Origin: a virus
Strand: one strand, 5' to 3'
Virus record (IMG/VR): IMGVR_UViG_3300025632_000018
Span: 1-56,980 of that record
DNA: 56,980 nucleotides
Below are positions 24,953-33,548 of this stretch, one piece after another. The first letter of the stretch is position 1; each line of letters opens with the position of its first letter. Under the pieces are notes generated by a model. That model was not told where the DNA came from. It saw nothing but the letters and a program-made list of their open reading frames with translations, and searched no databases. A program made the translations under genes and the position numbers.

Positions 24953-25767
24953 TGGCTTTTCAAAGTTTAGATAGTGGAACTGTAGATGTAATCCATCCTA
25001 TATTAGGAAGTGCATTAAATATACCAAAAGGTTTTTGGGAACCGGGATCAATTGCGGCACATAAGGGACACTTTGGACAAGGTGCATTAACAGTTCCTTT
25101 TAGTGCTGCACTTGTAGCAGGACCATCATTAACATCACCATTAAGTTTCAATTCTATTGGTCTTGATGTTCATACTGGTGTATGGAATACATTAGGAACA
25201 GATGTGAGACTTGGAACTGATGTTTCAATTGGACCATTGACTGTTGATTATAGTGCCATTTTTTCCGAATTAAATGGTCTCAAATCTTCGGTTACTCCAG
25301 ATTGGGGAGCTACAGCACCTATTATTAAGAGTAATGGAGCAAGCATTTTTCAAAATAGTCCATTTGGAAATCTAAATGGATTTTGGATGTATAATGGTTC
25401 ATTTGTTTCAACTGGACCACATACATCCGATATAAGACTCAAGAAGAATATAGAACCATTGACAAATGGTCTGGATAAGATTATGAAGTTGAATCCAGTG
25501 ACCTTTGACTGGGATGAAACAATTGTTCCAGATCTTGCCGGAAAATATCCACATATGGTTGGATTGATTGCACAAGAAGTTGAGGAAGTTGTGCCAGAAG
25601 TCGTTTATAAAACGATGGTAAATAGTGTCAAAGATGGAAAAGAAAAGGGACGAATTTATAAAAGAGTTCTTTATGAAAATTTAGTTGCTCATTTGATTGA
25701 TGGGATGAAAGAACAACAAAAACAAATTGAAGAATTGAAACAACGAGTATCTGAATTGGAGAATTGA
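24952..25767 (+). CDS. tail protein with S74 intramolecular chaperone domain
   Basis: A 271-residue protein. The C-terminal half begins SDIRLKKNIEPLTNGLDKIM and contains VGLIAQEVEEVVPEVV, the peptidase S74/endosialidase chaperone motif, ending in a coiled coil (EQQKQIEELKQRVSELEN). S74 domains fold trimeric fibres and then cleave themselves off at the start of the motif (before S-D). The N-terminal 160 residues would be the mature short fibre or spike. Confidence 0.82.
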   Translation: MAFQSLDSGTVDVIHPILGSALNIPKGFWEPGSIAAHKGHFGQGALTVPFSAALVAGPSLTSPLSFNSIGLDVHTGVWNTLGTDVRLGTDVSIGPLTVDYSAIFSELNGLKSSVTPDWGATAPIIKSNGASIFQNSPFGNLNGFWMYNGSFVSTGPHTSDIRLKKNIEPLTNGLDKIMKLNPVTFDWDETIVPDLAGKYPHMVGLIAQEVEEVVPEVVYKTMVNSVKDGKEKGRIYKRVLYENLVAHLIDGMKEQQKQIEELKQRVSELEN

Positions 25768-25769
25768 AG

Positions 25770-26849
25770 ATGGATGAATCATTAAGGAATAGAGCAAGAG
25801 AAGTCTTTGAGAAAGATCAAAAGCAACTAGATGATGCATTTGAACCATCATCTGATGTGAAAGCAGTTGGAATTGTCTCCTCAATAACTATTACAGAAAA
25901 TGCTGACGGAACATATACAAAGACTGTAAAAGAAGAAAAAGCAGAAGATCTTTATTTTGATGATAGTGTTGTAGGAAAGGCTGAGAATCAAATAAAAGAA
26001 GATGCCGAAACACTTCAAGAATTCTGTAAAGAATTTGATGATCAAATTATTTCTTATAATGCCGAAATTAATGCAAAAAAACAAGAAATAGTAACCTTAT
26101 CTGCAGAAGCACTCGAACGTAATTGTTGGTCAGGTATTGTTTATACTGCAACTACTACGGGAGGAGTAATAGCAAGTACAGGTGTCGGTGCCACTACAGA
26201 AAATGTTGGAAATTATACTCTTATTGAAGATCGAGATGCACTTGAGATCTATAAAAAAATGGCAGGTCCAAATTTAGATTATGGTGCAGAAAATCCATTT
26301 GATCCAACCAGTATTGTAACTTTAACCTCTTCTTACTCTGGATTTGGACATGAAAATATTCGAGATAATGGAAAAACTGTATCTAGTGATAATACTACAG
26401 AAGTGAGTGCAGATGATTATAATGTTGGAGGGGGAGGAGATGGCAGTAAAGAATATCTTACAAATTTTGAAACCTCCCCTACAGTAGGATCAGGTCAAAA
26501 TGTATCATCAACATCTTCAAATCATATTGGTCCAAGAAACGTAGGTCCATTTAGTGCCTATGCTGGTGTTGGTGTTGCACCATATGCGACTAATACATCA
26601 CTGACGGGAACTGCTGGTGCAAATAAATGTGTTGCTATTGCAAATTCTATTTCAACATTATCGTCAGAAATCACATCTCTCCGAACTCAAAGAGATGCTG
26701 CTGTTAATAGATCAAATCTCAATAAGGTAAAAGAAAAGAAGATGGAAAAAGAGTTGCAAAACTGGGGATCGAATAACGTTAAATCAAAACAAACTCAAAG
26801 AAAAACCTCAAATGCAGACGTAATTTCTGCCGTAGACGCAATGATTTGA
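25770..26849 (+). CDS. virion-region protein, unknown
   Basis: A 359-residue protein starting at the ATG three bases after the previous stop (MDESLRNRAREVFEKD). It has an N-terminal helical region, a central NCWSGIVYTATTTGG segment and a Ser/Asn/Gly-rich beta section. A C-terminal coiled coil (SSEITSLRTQRDAAVNRSNL) ends it. Gene order points to a baseplate or fibre component. No family recognised. Confidence 0.6.
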   Translation: MDESLRNRAREVFEKDQKQLDDAFEPSSDVKAVGIVSSITITENADGTYTKTVKEEKAEDLYFDDSVVGKAENQIKEDAETLQEFCKEFDDQIISYNAEINAKKQEIVTLSAEALERNCWSGIVYTATTTGGVIASTGVGATTENVGNYTLIEDRDALEIYKKMAGPNLDYGAENPFDPTSIVTLTSSYSGFGHENIRDNGKTVSSDNTTEVSADDYNVGGGGDGSKEYLTNFETSPTVGSGQNVSSTSSNHIGPRNVGPFSAYAGVGVAPYATNTSLTGTAGANKCVAIANSISTLSSEITSLRTQRDAAVNRSNLNKVKEKKMEKELQNWGSNNVKSKQTQRKTSNADVISAVDAMI

Positions 26850-26870
26850 CCACTTCCCCGACTGGCACAC

Positions 26871-26899
26871 TTGACACCGGCACTCAGATGCCTTATAAT
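26871..26899 (+). promoter_or_regulatory. consensus sigma-70 promoter before the tRNA unit
   Basis: TTGACA (26871-26876), 17 bases, TATAAT (26894-26899). A TGGCACAC element lies just upstream. The leader ACAAGGTAAGCAACCAAGGC resembles those of other early genes here. Confidence 0.85.
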
Positions 26900-26923
26900 A
26901 ACAAGGTAAGCAACCAAGGCACC

Positions 26924-27112
26924 ATGCAAGACGAGTTTCTCACACGTTGTGTTGTAGACCCCACCAAACGCACAATCTACATCTATTCCAGTGAAGGAGA
27001 CACCAAAGAAATTGTTTGTGATACTGTAGATCAGTTCATGAATGTTCTTGAGGTCATCCGTAATACTTGTCCAGAAGATGCCTTGGTTTATGCAGAACCA
27101 CTGGAGGTGTAA
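26924..27112 (+). CDS. small early hypothetical protein
   Basis: A 62-residue protein, MQDEFLTRCVVDPTKRTIYI ... EPLEV. ATG at 26924 is chosen because it follows the promoter and shared leader. A TTG 26 codons upstream is in frame but lies before the promoter. First gene of an early-type unit with the antitoxin-like gene and probably the tRNAs. Confidence 0.65.
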   Translation: MQDEFLTRCVVDPTKRTIYIYSSEGDTKEIVCDTVDQFMNVLEVIRNTCPEDALVYAEPLEV

Positions 27113-27286
27113 ATGGAGATTTTTACCCTGAAAGAATGGGAAGACAATTTTGATGAACTCTTAGAAAGAGTCGAAAACGGTGAAACCATAGGTATTGTAA
27201 GAGAAGATGGTAAGGCAGCAGTCATGATGCCTGCAGATGATGAACTAATACGAATACACACTGAGAACAATAACGAAGCTCAGTAG
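27113..27286 (+). CDS. Phd/YefM-like antitoxin-type protein
   Basis: A 57-residue protein that begins right after the previous stop. FDELLERVENGETIGIVRED followed by GKAAVMMPADDEL is the Phd/YefM antitoxin core (family pattern: LLxxVExGExxxIxRxGKPVAVLxP). These proteins dimerise, bind operator DNA and neutralise RelE/Doc-type toxins. No toxin gene is next to it, so it could act on a host toxin or as a regulator. The toxin-binding C-terminal part is short. Confidence 0.72.
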   Translation: MEIFTLKEWEDNFDELLERVENGETIGIVREDGKAAVMMPADDELIRIHTENNNEAQ

Positions 27287-27296
27287 TTCATCATCA

Positions 27297-27368
27297 GGGA
27301 GTGTCGCATAATGGTTAATGCGCCCTGCTTATAACGGGGTCATCCGAGTTCAATTCTCGGCATTCCTA
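27297..27368 (+). tRNA. tRNA-Ile (UAU)
   Basis: Acceptor GGGAGTG pairs with CATTCCT. The anticodon arm CCCTG-CTTATAA-CGGGG gives anticodon TAT, and the T arm is CCGAG-TTCAATT-CTCGG. No CCA is encoded. It would read AUA codons, which this AT-rich genome uses. Confidence 0.9.
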
Positions 27369-27370
27369 TT

Positions 27371-27442
27371 AGTGTAGTTGTGATGTAAGAAAACACGCCT
27401 CTTCGGAGAGTATTGCAGGTATCAAACCCTGTCATCTACACT
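27371..27442 (+). ncRNA. tRNA-sized element without a normal anticodon arm
   Basis: Exactly 72 bases between two tRNAs. AGTGTAG and CTACACT form a perfect 7-bp acceptor-like stem, followed by TT at positions 8-9, a GTG/CAC D-like arm and a CAGG-TATCAAAC-CCTG T-like arm. Where the anticodon arm should be there is CTC-TTCG-GAG, a compact UUCG tetraloop hairpin. It is therefore a degenerate tRNA or a tRNA mimic. Confidence 0.5.
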
Positions 27443-27446
27443 ATCT

Positions 27447-27519
27447 GCTTCCTTAGCAATCTGGTGAATGCAGCAAACTCATAATTTGCCTAAGGAGAGT
27501 TCGATCCTCTCAGGAAGCA
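27447..27519 (+). tRNA. tRNA-Met (CAU)
   Basis: Acceptor GCTTCCT pairs with AGGAAGC. Anticodon arm GCAAA-CTCATAA-TTTGC gives CAT; T arm GAGAG-TTCGATC-CTCTC. Elongator Met is likely; a lysidine-modified Ile tRNA cannot be excluded. Confidence 0.9.
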
Positions 27520-27522
27520 TTA

Positions 27523-27690
27523 GGAACTTGAGACGTTCCAACCAAGGTGCTCATCGGTTCGGATATACCGAAACCCTGTAAGTGAGGATAAACCCCCTTG
27601 GATATTCACAACGGAAATTGTGTCTTACTCCATTATAAACTGTCAGTATACTGGGTGTAATGCCCACATAGCATACGGATAAGTGTAATG
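27523..27690 (+). ncRNA. structured RNA region within the tRNA cluster
   Basis: Several helices follow in order: GGAAC/GTTCC (27523-27539), and CCAAGG (27542-27547) with CCTTGG (27596-27601). The latter encloses CTCAT/GTGAG and CGGT/ACCG. Then come CACAA/TTGTG (27607-27622) and TGGG/CCCA (27652-27666). No open frame of note. It may be a small RNA or tRNA-precursor spacer; no known family recognised. Confidence 0.4.
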
Positions 27691-27694
27691 CCTT

Positions 27695-27779
27695 GCGAGT
27701 ATGGCGGAATCGGTAGACGCACCAGACTTAAAATCTGTTGAGCATTGTGCTCGTGGGAGTTCAAGTCTCCCTACTCGCA
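27695..27779 (+). tRNA. tRNA-Leu (UAA)
   Basis: 85-base class II tRNA. Acceptor GCGAGTA pairs with TACTCGC. Anticodon arm CAGA-CTTAAAA-TCTG gives TAA. A long variable arm (TTGAGCATTGTGCTCG) and T arm GGGAG-TTCAAGT-CTCCC follow. It reads UUA. Confidence 0.93.
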
Positions 27780-27813
27780 CTCAGGGGAAGGAGTTAGCCC
27801 CACTATATGTAAA

Positions 27814-27905
27814 GTCACTCTGCGAGAAATGAAGATTATATGATAGGGTTTTCTTTTGGTGAGTGACTAACATGAGGTTCCTGGTGGTGCGGGAACCTTT
27901 TTTTA
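27814..27905 (+). terminator. long hairpin and terminator of the tRNA unit
   Basis: GTCACT (27814-27819) can pair with AGTGAC (27862-27867) around a 42-base loop. A strong terminator follows: AGGTTCC (27875-27881), 10-base loop, GGAACCT (27892-27898) and a run of T. Confidence 0.8.
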
Positions 27906-27909
27906 TGAA

Positions 27910-27917
27910 AATAAATA
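27910..27917 (+). promoter_or_regulatory. late promoter (AATAAATA)
   Basis: Late-type element 21 bases before the ATG of the next gene and just after the tRNA-unit terminator. Confidence 0.5.
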
Positions 27918-27937
27918 AAAGAAAGAATAATATTATT

Positions 27938-28246
27938 ATGTCTTATACAGTAACCACAAAGAATTGTTGGTATAATGACTATAGGATGATAGTCAAGATG
28001 TTCTTCTTAAATGATGTTCCATTTACATTTGATGATTTGCCTGTGGGTTATTTTTATGATCGAGAAATAATAGAAGAAGCAGATAACAATAAAGAATATT
28101 CTGTAGAAGATATTTACAAAGGATCTAATTATTTGATTATGGAACAGTGTCATCCTTGCTTTGATGATATTGAGATATTAAATCCAGAGAACTTACCAGA
28201 AGAAATACAAAGTTTCTATAATGGAGAAGAGGATTTACTGAGATAA
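27938..28246 (+). CDS. small acidic protein, unknown
   Basis: A 102-residue protein starting MSYTVTTKNCWYNDYRMIV, with acidic and aromatic residues throughout and no recognised motif. Upstream in-frame methionines overlap the terminator and the late promoter, so this start is preferred. It is followed at its stop by another late element, suggesting late, possibly virion-related expression. Confidence 0.6.
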   Translation: MSYTVTTKNCWYNDYRMIVKMFFLNDVPFTFDDLPVGYFYDREIIEEADNNKEYSVEDIYKGSNYLIMEQCHPCFDDIEILNPENLPEEIQSFYNGEEDLLR

Positions 28247-28249
28247 ATA
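28242..28249 (+). promoter_or_regulatory. late promoter (GATAAATA)
   Basis: Overlaps the stop of the preceding gene, 33 bases before the 1749-residue fibre gene. Confidence 0.5.
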
Positions 28250-28281
28250 AAATATAGAAATGTCCTAGAAATCGTAATAAG

Positions 28282-31200
28282 ATGCCACTCAATAAGCTTG
28301 ACAATTTCATTAAGAATACTGAAGGTCGTATACTATATGTAAGTCCATCAGATTTAGACTCGACTGATAGTATTGATAATCAAGGTAATTCACTTGCTCG
28401 TCCATTTAAAACAATTCAAAGAGCAATTATAGAATCGGCAAGATTTTCATATGTCAAAGGAAGTAACAATGATTTAATTGAAAAAACCACCATCCTCTTA
28501 ATGCCTGGTGAGCACGTAGTTGATAATAGACCGGGATTTTATATTAAGAATGTGAGTGGAGCATCTCAAGTTGTTTCTCCTGGAGGAGCATCAAGTGCAG
28601 CACAAACAACATTAGATTTAGATCTTGCTAGTAATTTTGATTTAACTCAAGAAGATAATATTCTTCATAAGTTTAATAGTGTTAATGGTGGAGTAATTGT
28701 TCCTCGTGGAACTTCAATTGTTGGTCTTGATTTAAGAAAGACCAAAGTGCGCCCACTTTATGTTCCCAATCCAACTGATGTTAATGTACCAAATTCTGCT
28801 ATTTTCAGAATTACTGGTACTTGTTATTTCTGGCAGTTCTCTTTCTTTGATGGAAATGAATCCGGAACTGTTTATACTGACTCAACAAACTTTTCTGTAA
28901 ATAATAAATCAAAACCAATTTTTTCTCACCATAAACTAACTTGTTTTGAGTATGCTGATGGTGTTAATCAAGTAACTGGTTATGATTTAACTGATCTTGA
29001 TATGTATTATGCGAAACTTTCAAACGCATATAACACATCATCAGGAAGTCCAGATAGAAATATTGATAGTAAGTATCCTCAGGATCCTGATGGATTTGCA
29101 AAACAAAGACCTGAATGGGAGATTGTTGGAGCATTTGCATCAGATCCAATTTCAATTTCTGCAATCGAAGCAGGATCTGGTGGAACACCGAATAATCAGG
29201 TTACAGTAACAACAACAGTAGATCATGGTCTTACTGTAGGAACACCAATTAAGATTAATGGTGTCTCGCCAACAGATTATAATATTTCAACAAAAGTTCA
29301 AAGTGTTGATTCATCTAATGCAAGAATTTTTACTTATCTTCTTCCAACATTTAGAAAGAATCTTCCAACACCAGGAACTGCATCTGGAGCATCAGTAACA
29401 ATTGAAACTGATACTGTATCTGGTGCATCCCCTTATATCTTTAACATCTCATTACGTTCTGTTTTTGGAATGAATGGAATGTTGGCAGATGGAAGCAAAG
29501 CATCTGGATTCCGTTCAATGGTTGTGGCTCAATTCACTGGAGTCAGTCTTCAAAAGGATGATCGTGCGTTTGTAAAGTATGATAAAACTTCTAGAGGATA
29601 TGCTGGAATTAATATAACCAAACAATCTGGTGCAGATTTATCGAATGGATCATCATCTACAAATCCAGATCAAGTATATCATTTAGATTCTAATGCTGTT
29701 TATCGTCAAGGATGGGAGCAAACTCACATTCGTATCACAAATGATGCAATTCTACAAATTGTTTCTGTTTTTGCGATTGGATATAACAAACACTTCTCTA
29801 TTGAAAGTGGTGGAGATGCATCTATTACTAACTCAAACTCTAACTTTGGACAATTGTCTTTGATTGCAGATGGATTTAAAAAAGAAGCATTTGCTAAAGA
29901 TAATAAGGCATTTATTACAAATATTATCCCTCCAAGATCAACAAATGAAGCAGAAGAAAGTATTGATTGGTTAAGTATTGATGTTGGAGTTACCACTGCA
30001 GTTGGAGTTTCAACTCACCTATATCTTCGTGGATTTGAGTCGGAAGATAGTATTCCACCAGTTTTGACTCAAGGATACCGTATTGGTGCAAAAGTAAATG
30101 ATAAGTTATTTGTAAATGTTGGTTCAGGAACCAGTGAAGCAAACATTTATATGCAGGATGGATTAACATCATCCACTAAAGAATTTAATGTTACTGCCAG
30201 TGCAGATAGCAAGTTGACTATTGGTTTAAATAATGGATTACAAACTGGAGAAAAAATCATTCTTCTGAGTTCTTCTGCCGATTATCCAGAAAATATTGAT
30301 GCACATAAACCATACTATGTAATTTCCCTTTCTGATGCGACAGATGTTGCTGATAGACCTAAAATTCAATTAGCATCAACAAAAACAGATGCTGATAATA
30401 AAAATTTCATTATTTTTTATGGGGGCACTGACCTTAGAGTTGTAAGCAGAATTACTGATAAATCTGCCGGTGATGCTGGTAGTCCGGTTCAATTTGATTC
30501 TACACAAAATCGTTGGTATATTACGGTAAACACTACGAATGGAATTTATTCCACTTTAAACACTTTAGGTGTTGCAGGTATTGGTGCAGAAACTAATCCT
30601 ACATTTATTAAGAGAGCACCAGACAATAGAAGTTTGGATGAAAAGATTTATAAGTTCAGAGTTGTTATTCCAAAAGAACTTATAAATGCAAAAACACCAG
30701 AATCTGGATTTATTATTCAAGAATCCAGCACAACCGGTGTCAGGGAAAATACAGACTTTACTTTATCAACAATTGGTTTAAATGATTTTGAATATAATAG
30801 AAATCCAAGATTTATTTCGGCATGTTCTCATAGCACAAATACTTCAACTGTAATTACAGAACTTCAACATAATCTTGATGTTGGGGATCAAATTATTATC
30901 ACTAATGTAACAGATACTAATAACACTGTTGGTTCTGCGACTAGTGGATATAATGGAACATTTACTGTTGCAACAGTAAGCGCAGACAATATGTCATTTA
31001 CATATTCAAATACAACTGGAAATCCTGGATTATTCAATAACAACACAAGCACCAGAAATCTAAGTCTTCCAAGATTTCAAAGAAATGATTTGCAGAGTAA
31101 CTTCTATGTTTATCGTAATGAAGTAATTAATGAATATGTTGAAAATCAACAAGATGGTGTTTATCACATATATGCACTCAAAGCAGACAATAAAATTTCT

Positions 31201-33531
31201 GCAGAATTTACAGAATTGGAGTATGGTCAAAATGTTACTAATTTATATCCTCAAACTGATAGAGACAATGTAAATGATAATCCAGGATCAACTAAGTCAA
31301 GAGCACTTTCTTTTCCAATTGGTGATGTTAATACAAGTGATTTAAAAGGAAGTATCACCAGAGAATCTGCAGATTCTTTCATGACAAAACTTGGTGGCGG
31401 TCTTATTGTAGATTCTGTTTCACCAGATAGTGGTGGTATTTCAACTATAACATTTACTAGAAATCATAAATTTGCCGGTATTTCTACTGCGACACTTACT
31501 AGTGCAGGATCAGGAACAAGAACTAATGGGACATATTATAATGTAAAACTTTACAATGAAAATACATATTCAACTTGGAATGGTGCCACTGCACAAGTTG
31601 TCGTATCTGGTAATACTATTAATAGTTTCCATATTCAAGCACCTGGATCCGGATATTCTAATTCAGATACACTTTTCTTTGACAATGCTTCAATAGGTGG
31701 AAATCAGGATGGTTCTGTTACGGTATCAAATTCTGGTATCTCAACAAATGTTGGGGATGTAGTTCAGATTACTGGTATTGCAACAATTTCTGATGCATAT
31801 TACAGAATTACTAATGTTCCAGGTGCAAATAAAATTGCAATTGCTAAAACTTCTGGTGATCCCTCTACTTTCCAAGGAAGCATTCTTCTTTCCAGTGGAC
31901 CTTCAATTTCAGTAAGTTCTTCTACATTCCTAAGTGGTATTACAACCTTTACGTGTTCATCTGCACATGGATTGATTTCTGGTAATAAGTTTAGAGTAAT
32001 TGATGCAAGTAGTAATAATCTTGGGGATTATCTCGTAAAATCTAAAGTAAATTTGAATACATTTACTGCAGAAACTACTACAGCACTAACAAGTCCAGCA
32101 TTTCTATTAAAACATAATTTTTCATCTAATTCAGGTGTATCAGATTCAAGTTCAGAAAATCTTGCAGGTAGGCAAAATACCTTCTATAGTGGAGATACTT
32201 TCGTTATCAATAATGGTGGAAATACTATAGGAATCAATACTACTTTAATTCCTCTTTCCCATCCAAAATCTGGAGTATCTGCTGGTGTTGGACTTACTGA
32301 AAGATTGCCAATAGGATCTTATATTCAAATTGATGATGAGATTATGAGAGTCGCATCAACATCGATTACGGGTTCAGATAAACTGACCGTTCTTCGTGGT
32401 GTTTTCTCATCAAATGTTGGAATACATTCCGATACTTCATTAGTCAAAAAAATTAATGTAATTCCTGTTGAGTTCCGCAGACCATCAATTATTCGTGCAT
32501 CGGGACATACGTTTGAGTATCTTGGATATGGTCCAGGTAACTATTCAACTGGTCTTCCACAAGTTCAAACAAGAACTCTGACAGAAAAAGAAGAGTTCTT
32601 AACACAATCTCAAGAAAGATCTGCTGGTATTGTTGTTTATACTGGTATGAACAACAGAGGTGACTTCTATATTGGTAATACCAAGAAATCTTCTTCGACT
32701 GGTGAGGAAACTTCATTTGATACTCCAATTCCGACAGTTACTGGAGAAGATCCCGCAAGATTGAGTGCAATCTTTGACGAAATTACTGTTAAGGAAAGAA
32801 TTGTTGTTGAAGGTGGAGATTCACGTCAAATTCTTTCACAGTTTGATGGACCTGTTACCTTTGGTGGTGAAGTAAGAATTAAAAATACACTAGCACTTAT
32901 TGGTAAATTAAGAATACTTAATACTACAAATAGTACCGGTATTGGAAATGGTTCTGTTGTGATTGATGGTGGTGTTAGTATTGCTAAAAATCTTTTTGTT
33001 GGTGGCAATACAAACATTACAGGAGATTTTGATGTAACTGGAAACACTACTTTTTCAACTATAGTAGCAGCAGGTGCAACATTTGGCAATATTCAAATTG
33101 CCCAGACTGATGATAATACTATTGATACTTCATCTGGTGATTTTAAAATAAGTTCTATTGTAGGATCACTTGTTGCAATTCAAACAAATACCACAATTAC
33201 TGGTATTTTGAGTGTAACTGACGATATTACAGCATTCTGGTCCTCCGATGAAAGATTAAAGGATAATATTACTCCAATCCATGATCCTCTATCAAAAGTC
33301 ATTTCAATCAGTGGTAATACATTTGATTGGAATGATAAGTCTAATAAGTCGGGAAATGATGTTGGATTGATTGCACAAGAGATTGAAAAAGTTCTCCCAG
33401 AAGCAGTTACAACAAGAGACAATGGATACCTTGCAGTTGATTACCATAAGGTTGTTCCTCTGCTTGTAGAGGCAATTAAAGAACTCTCTGGTAAGGTCGA
33501 TGCACTTGAACAAAAATTACAGGATAAATAA
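28282..33531 (+). CDS. giant tail-fibre/baseplate structural protein with S74 domain
   Basis: A 1749-residue protein. The N terminus (ILYVSPSDLDSTDSIDNQGN ... PFKTIQRAI) is the conserved start of a cyanomyovirus structural family whose following segment looks like a pectate-lyase-type beta-helix (about 20-250). The rest is Ser/Thr/Asn-rich beta repeats with HNL/HGL turns. Residues from about 1650 hold the S74 chaperone: WSSDERLKDNITP, VGLIAQEIEKVLPEAV, then a coiled coil. Likely a long trimeric tail fibre or baseplate-attached fibre. Confidence 0.82.
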   Translation: MPLNKLDNFIKNTEGRILYVSPSDLDSTDSIDNQGNSLARPFKTIQRAIIESARFSYVKGSNNDLIEKTTILLMPGEHVVDNRPGFYIKNVSGASQVVSPGGASSAAQTTLDLDLASNFDLTQEDNILHKFNSVNGGVIVPRGTSIVGLDLRKTKVRPLYVPNPTDVNVPNSAIFRITGTCYFWQFSFFDGNESGTVYTDSTNFSVNNKSKPIFSHHKLTCFEYADGVNQVTGYDLTDLDMYYAKLSNAYNTSSGSPDRNIDSKYPQDPDGFAKQRPEWEIVGAFASDPISISAIEAGSGGTPNNQVTVTTTVDHGLTVGTPIKINGVSPTDYNISTKVQSVDSSNARIFTYLLPTFRKNLPTPGTASGASVTIETDTVSGASPYIFNISLRSVFGMNGMLADGSKASGFRSMVVAQFTGVSLQKDDRAFVKYDKTSRGYAGINITKQSGADLSNGSSSTNPDQVYHLDSNAVYRQGWEQTHIRITNDAILQIVSVFAIGYNKHFSIESGGDASITNSNSNFGQLSLIADGFKKEAFAKDNKAFITNIIPPRSTNEAEESIDWLSIDVGVTTAVGVSTHLYLRGFESEDSIPPVLTQGYRIGAKVNDKLFVNVGSGTSEANIYMQDGLTSSTKEFNVTASADSKLTIGLNNGLQTGEKIILLSSSADYPENIDAHKPYYVISLSDATDVADRPKIQLASTKTDADNKNFIIFYGGTDLRVVSRITDKSAGDAGSPVQFDSTQNRWYITVNTTNGIYSTLNTLGVAGIGAETNPTFIKRAPDNRSLDEKIYKFRVVIPKELINAKTPESGFIIQESSTTGVRENTDFTLSTIGLNDFEYNRNPRFISACSHSTNTSTVITELQHNLDVGDQIIITNVTDTNNTVGSATSGYNGTFTVATVSADNMSFTYSNTTGNPGLFNNNTSTRNLSLPRFQRNDLQSNFYVYRNEVINEYVENQQDGVYHIYALKADNKISAEFTELEYGQNVTNLYPQTDRDNVNDNPGSTKSRALSFPIGDVNTSDLKGSITRESADSFMTKLGGGLIVDSVSPDSGGISTITFTRNHKFAGISTATLTSAGSGTRTNGTYYNVKLYNENTYSTWNGATAQVVVSGNTINSFHIQAPGSGYSNSDTLFFDNASIGGNQDGSVTVSNSGISTNVGDVVQITGIATISDAYYRITNVPGANKIAIAKTSGDPSTFQGSILLSSGPSISVSSSTFLSGITTFTCSSAHGLISGNKFRVIDASSNNLGDYLVKSKVNLNTFTAETTTALTSPAFLLKHNFSSNSGVSDSSSENLAGRQNTFYSGDTFVINNGGNTIGINTTLIPLSHPKSGVSAGVGLTERLPIGSYIQIDDEIMRVASTSITGSDKLTVLRGVFSSNVGIHSDTSLVKKINVIPVEFRRPSIIRASGHTFEYLGYGPGNYSTGLPQVQTRTLTEKEEFLTQSQERSAGIVVYTGMNNRGDFYIGNTKKSSSTGEETSFDTPIPTVTGEDPARLSAIFDEITVKERIVVEGGDSRQILSQFDGPVTFGGEVRIKNTLALIGKLRILNTTNSTGIGNGSVVIDGGVSIAKNLFVGGNTNITGDFDVTGNTTFSTIVAAGATFGNIQIAQTDDNTIDTSSGDFKISSIVGSLVAIQTNTTITGILSVTDDITAFWSSDERLKDNITPIHDPLSKVISISGNTFDWNDKSNKSGNDVGLIAQEIEKVLPEAVTTRDNGYLAVDYHKVVPLLVEAIKELSGKVDALEQKLQDK
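33523..33530 (+). promoter_or_regulatory. late promoter (GATAAATA)
   Basis: Overlaps the end of the giant fibre gene, 18 bases before the next ATG. Confidence 0.5.
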
Positions 33532-33548
33532 CTCTAAAGCTTATAATA

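Noticed and set aside
27371-27442. Calling the element an ordinary tRNA
   Set aside because: The position of the anticodon loop holds a four-base UUCG loop; no 7-base anticodon loop can be drawn.
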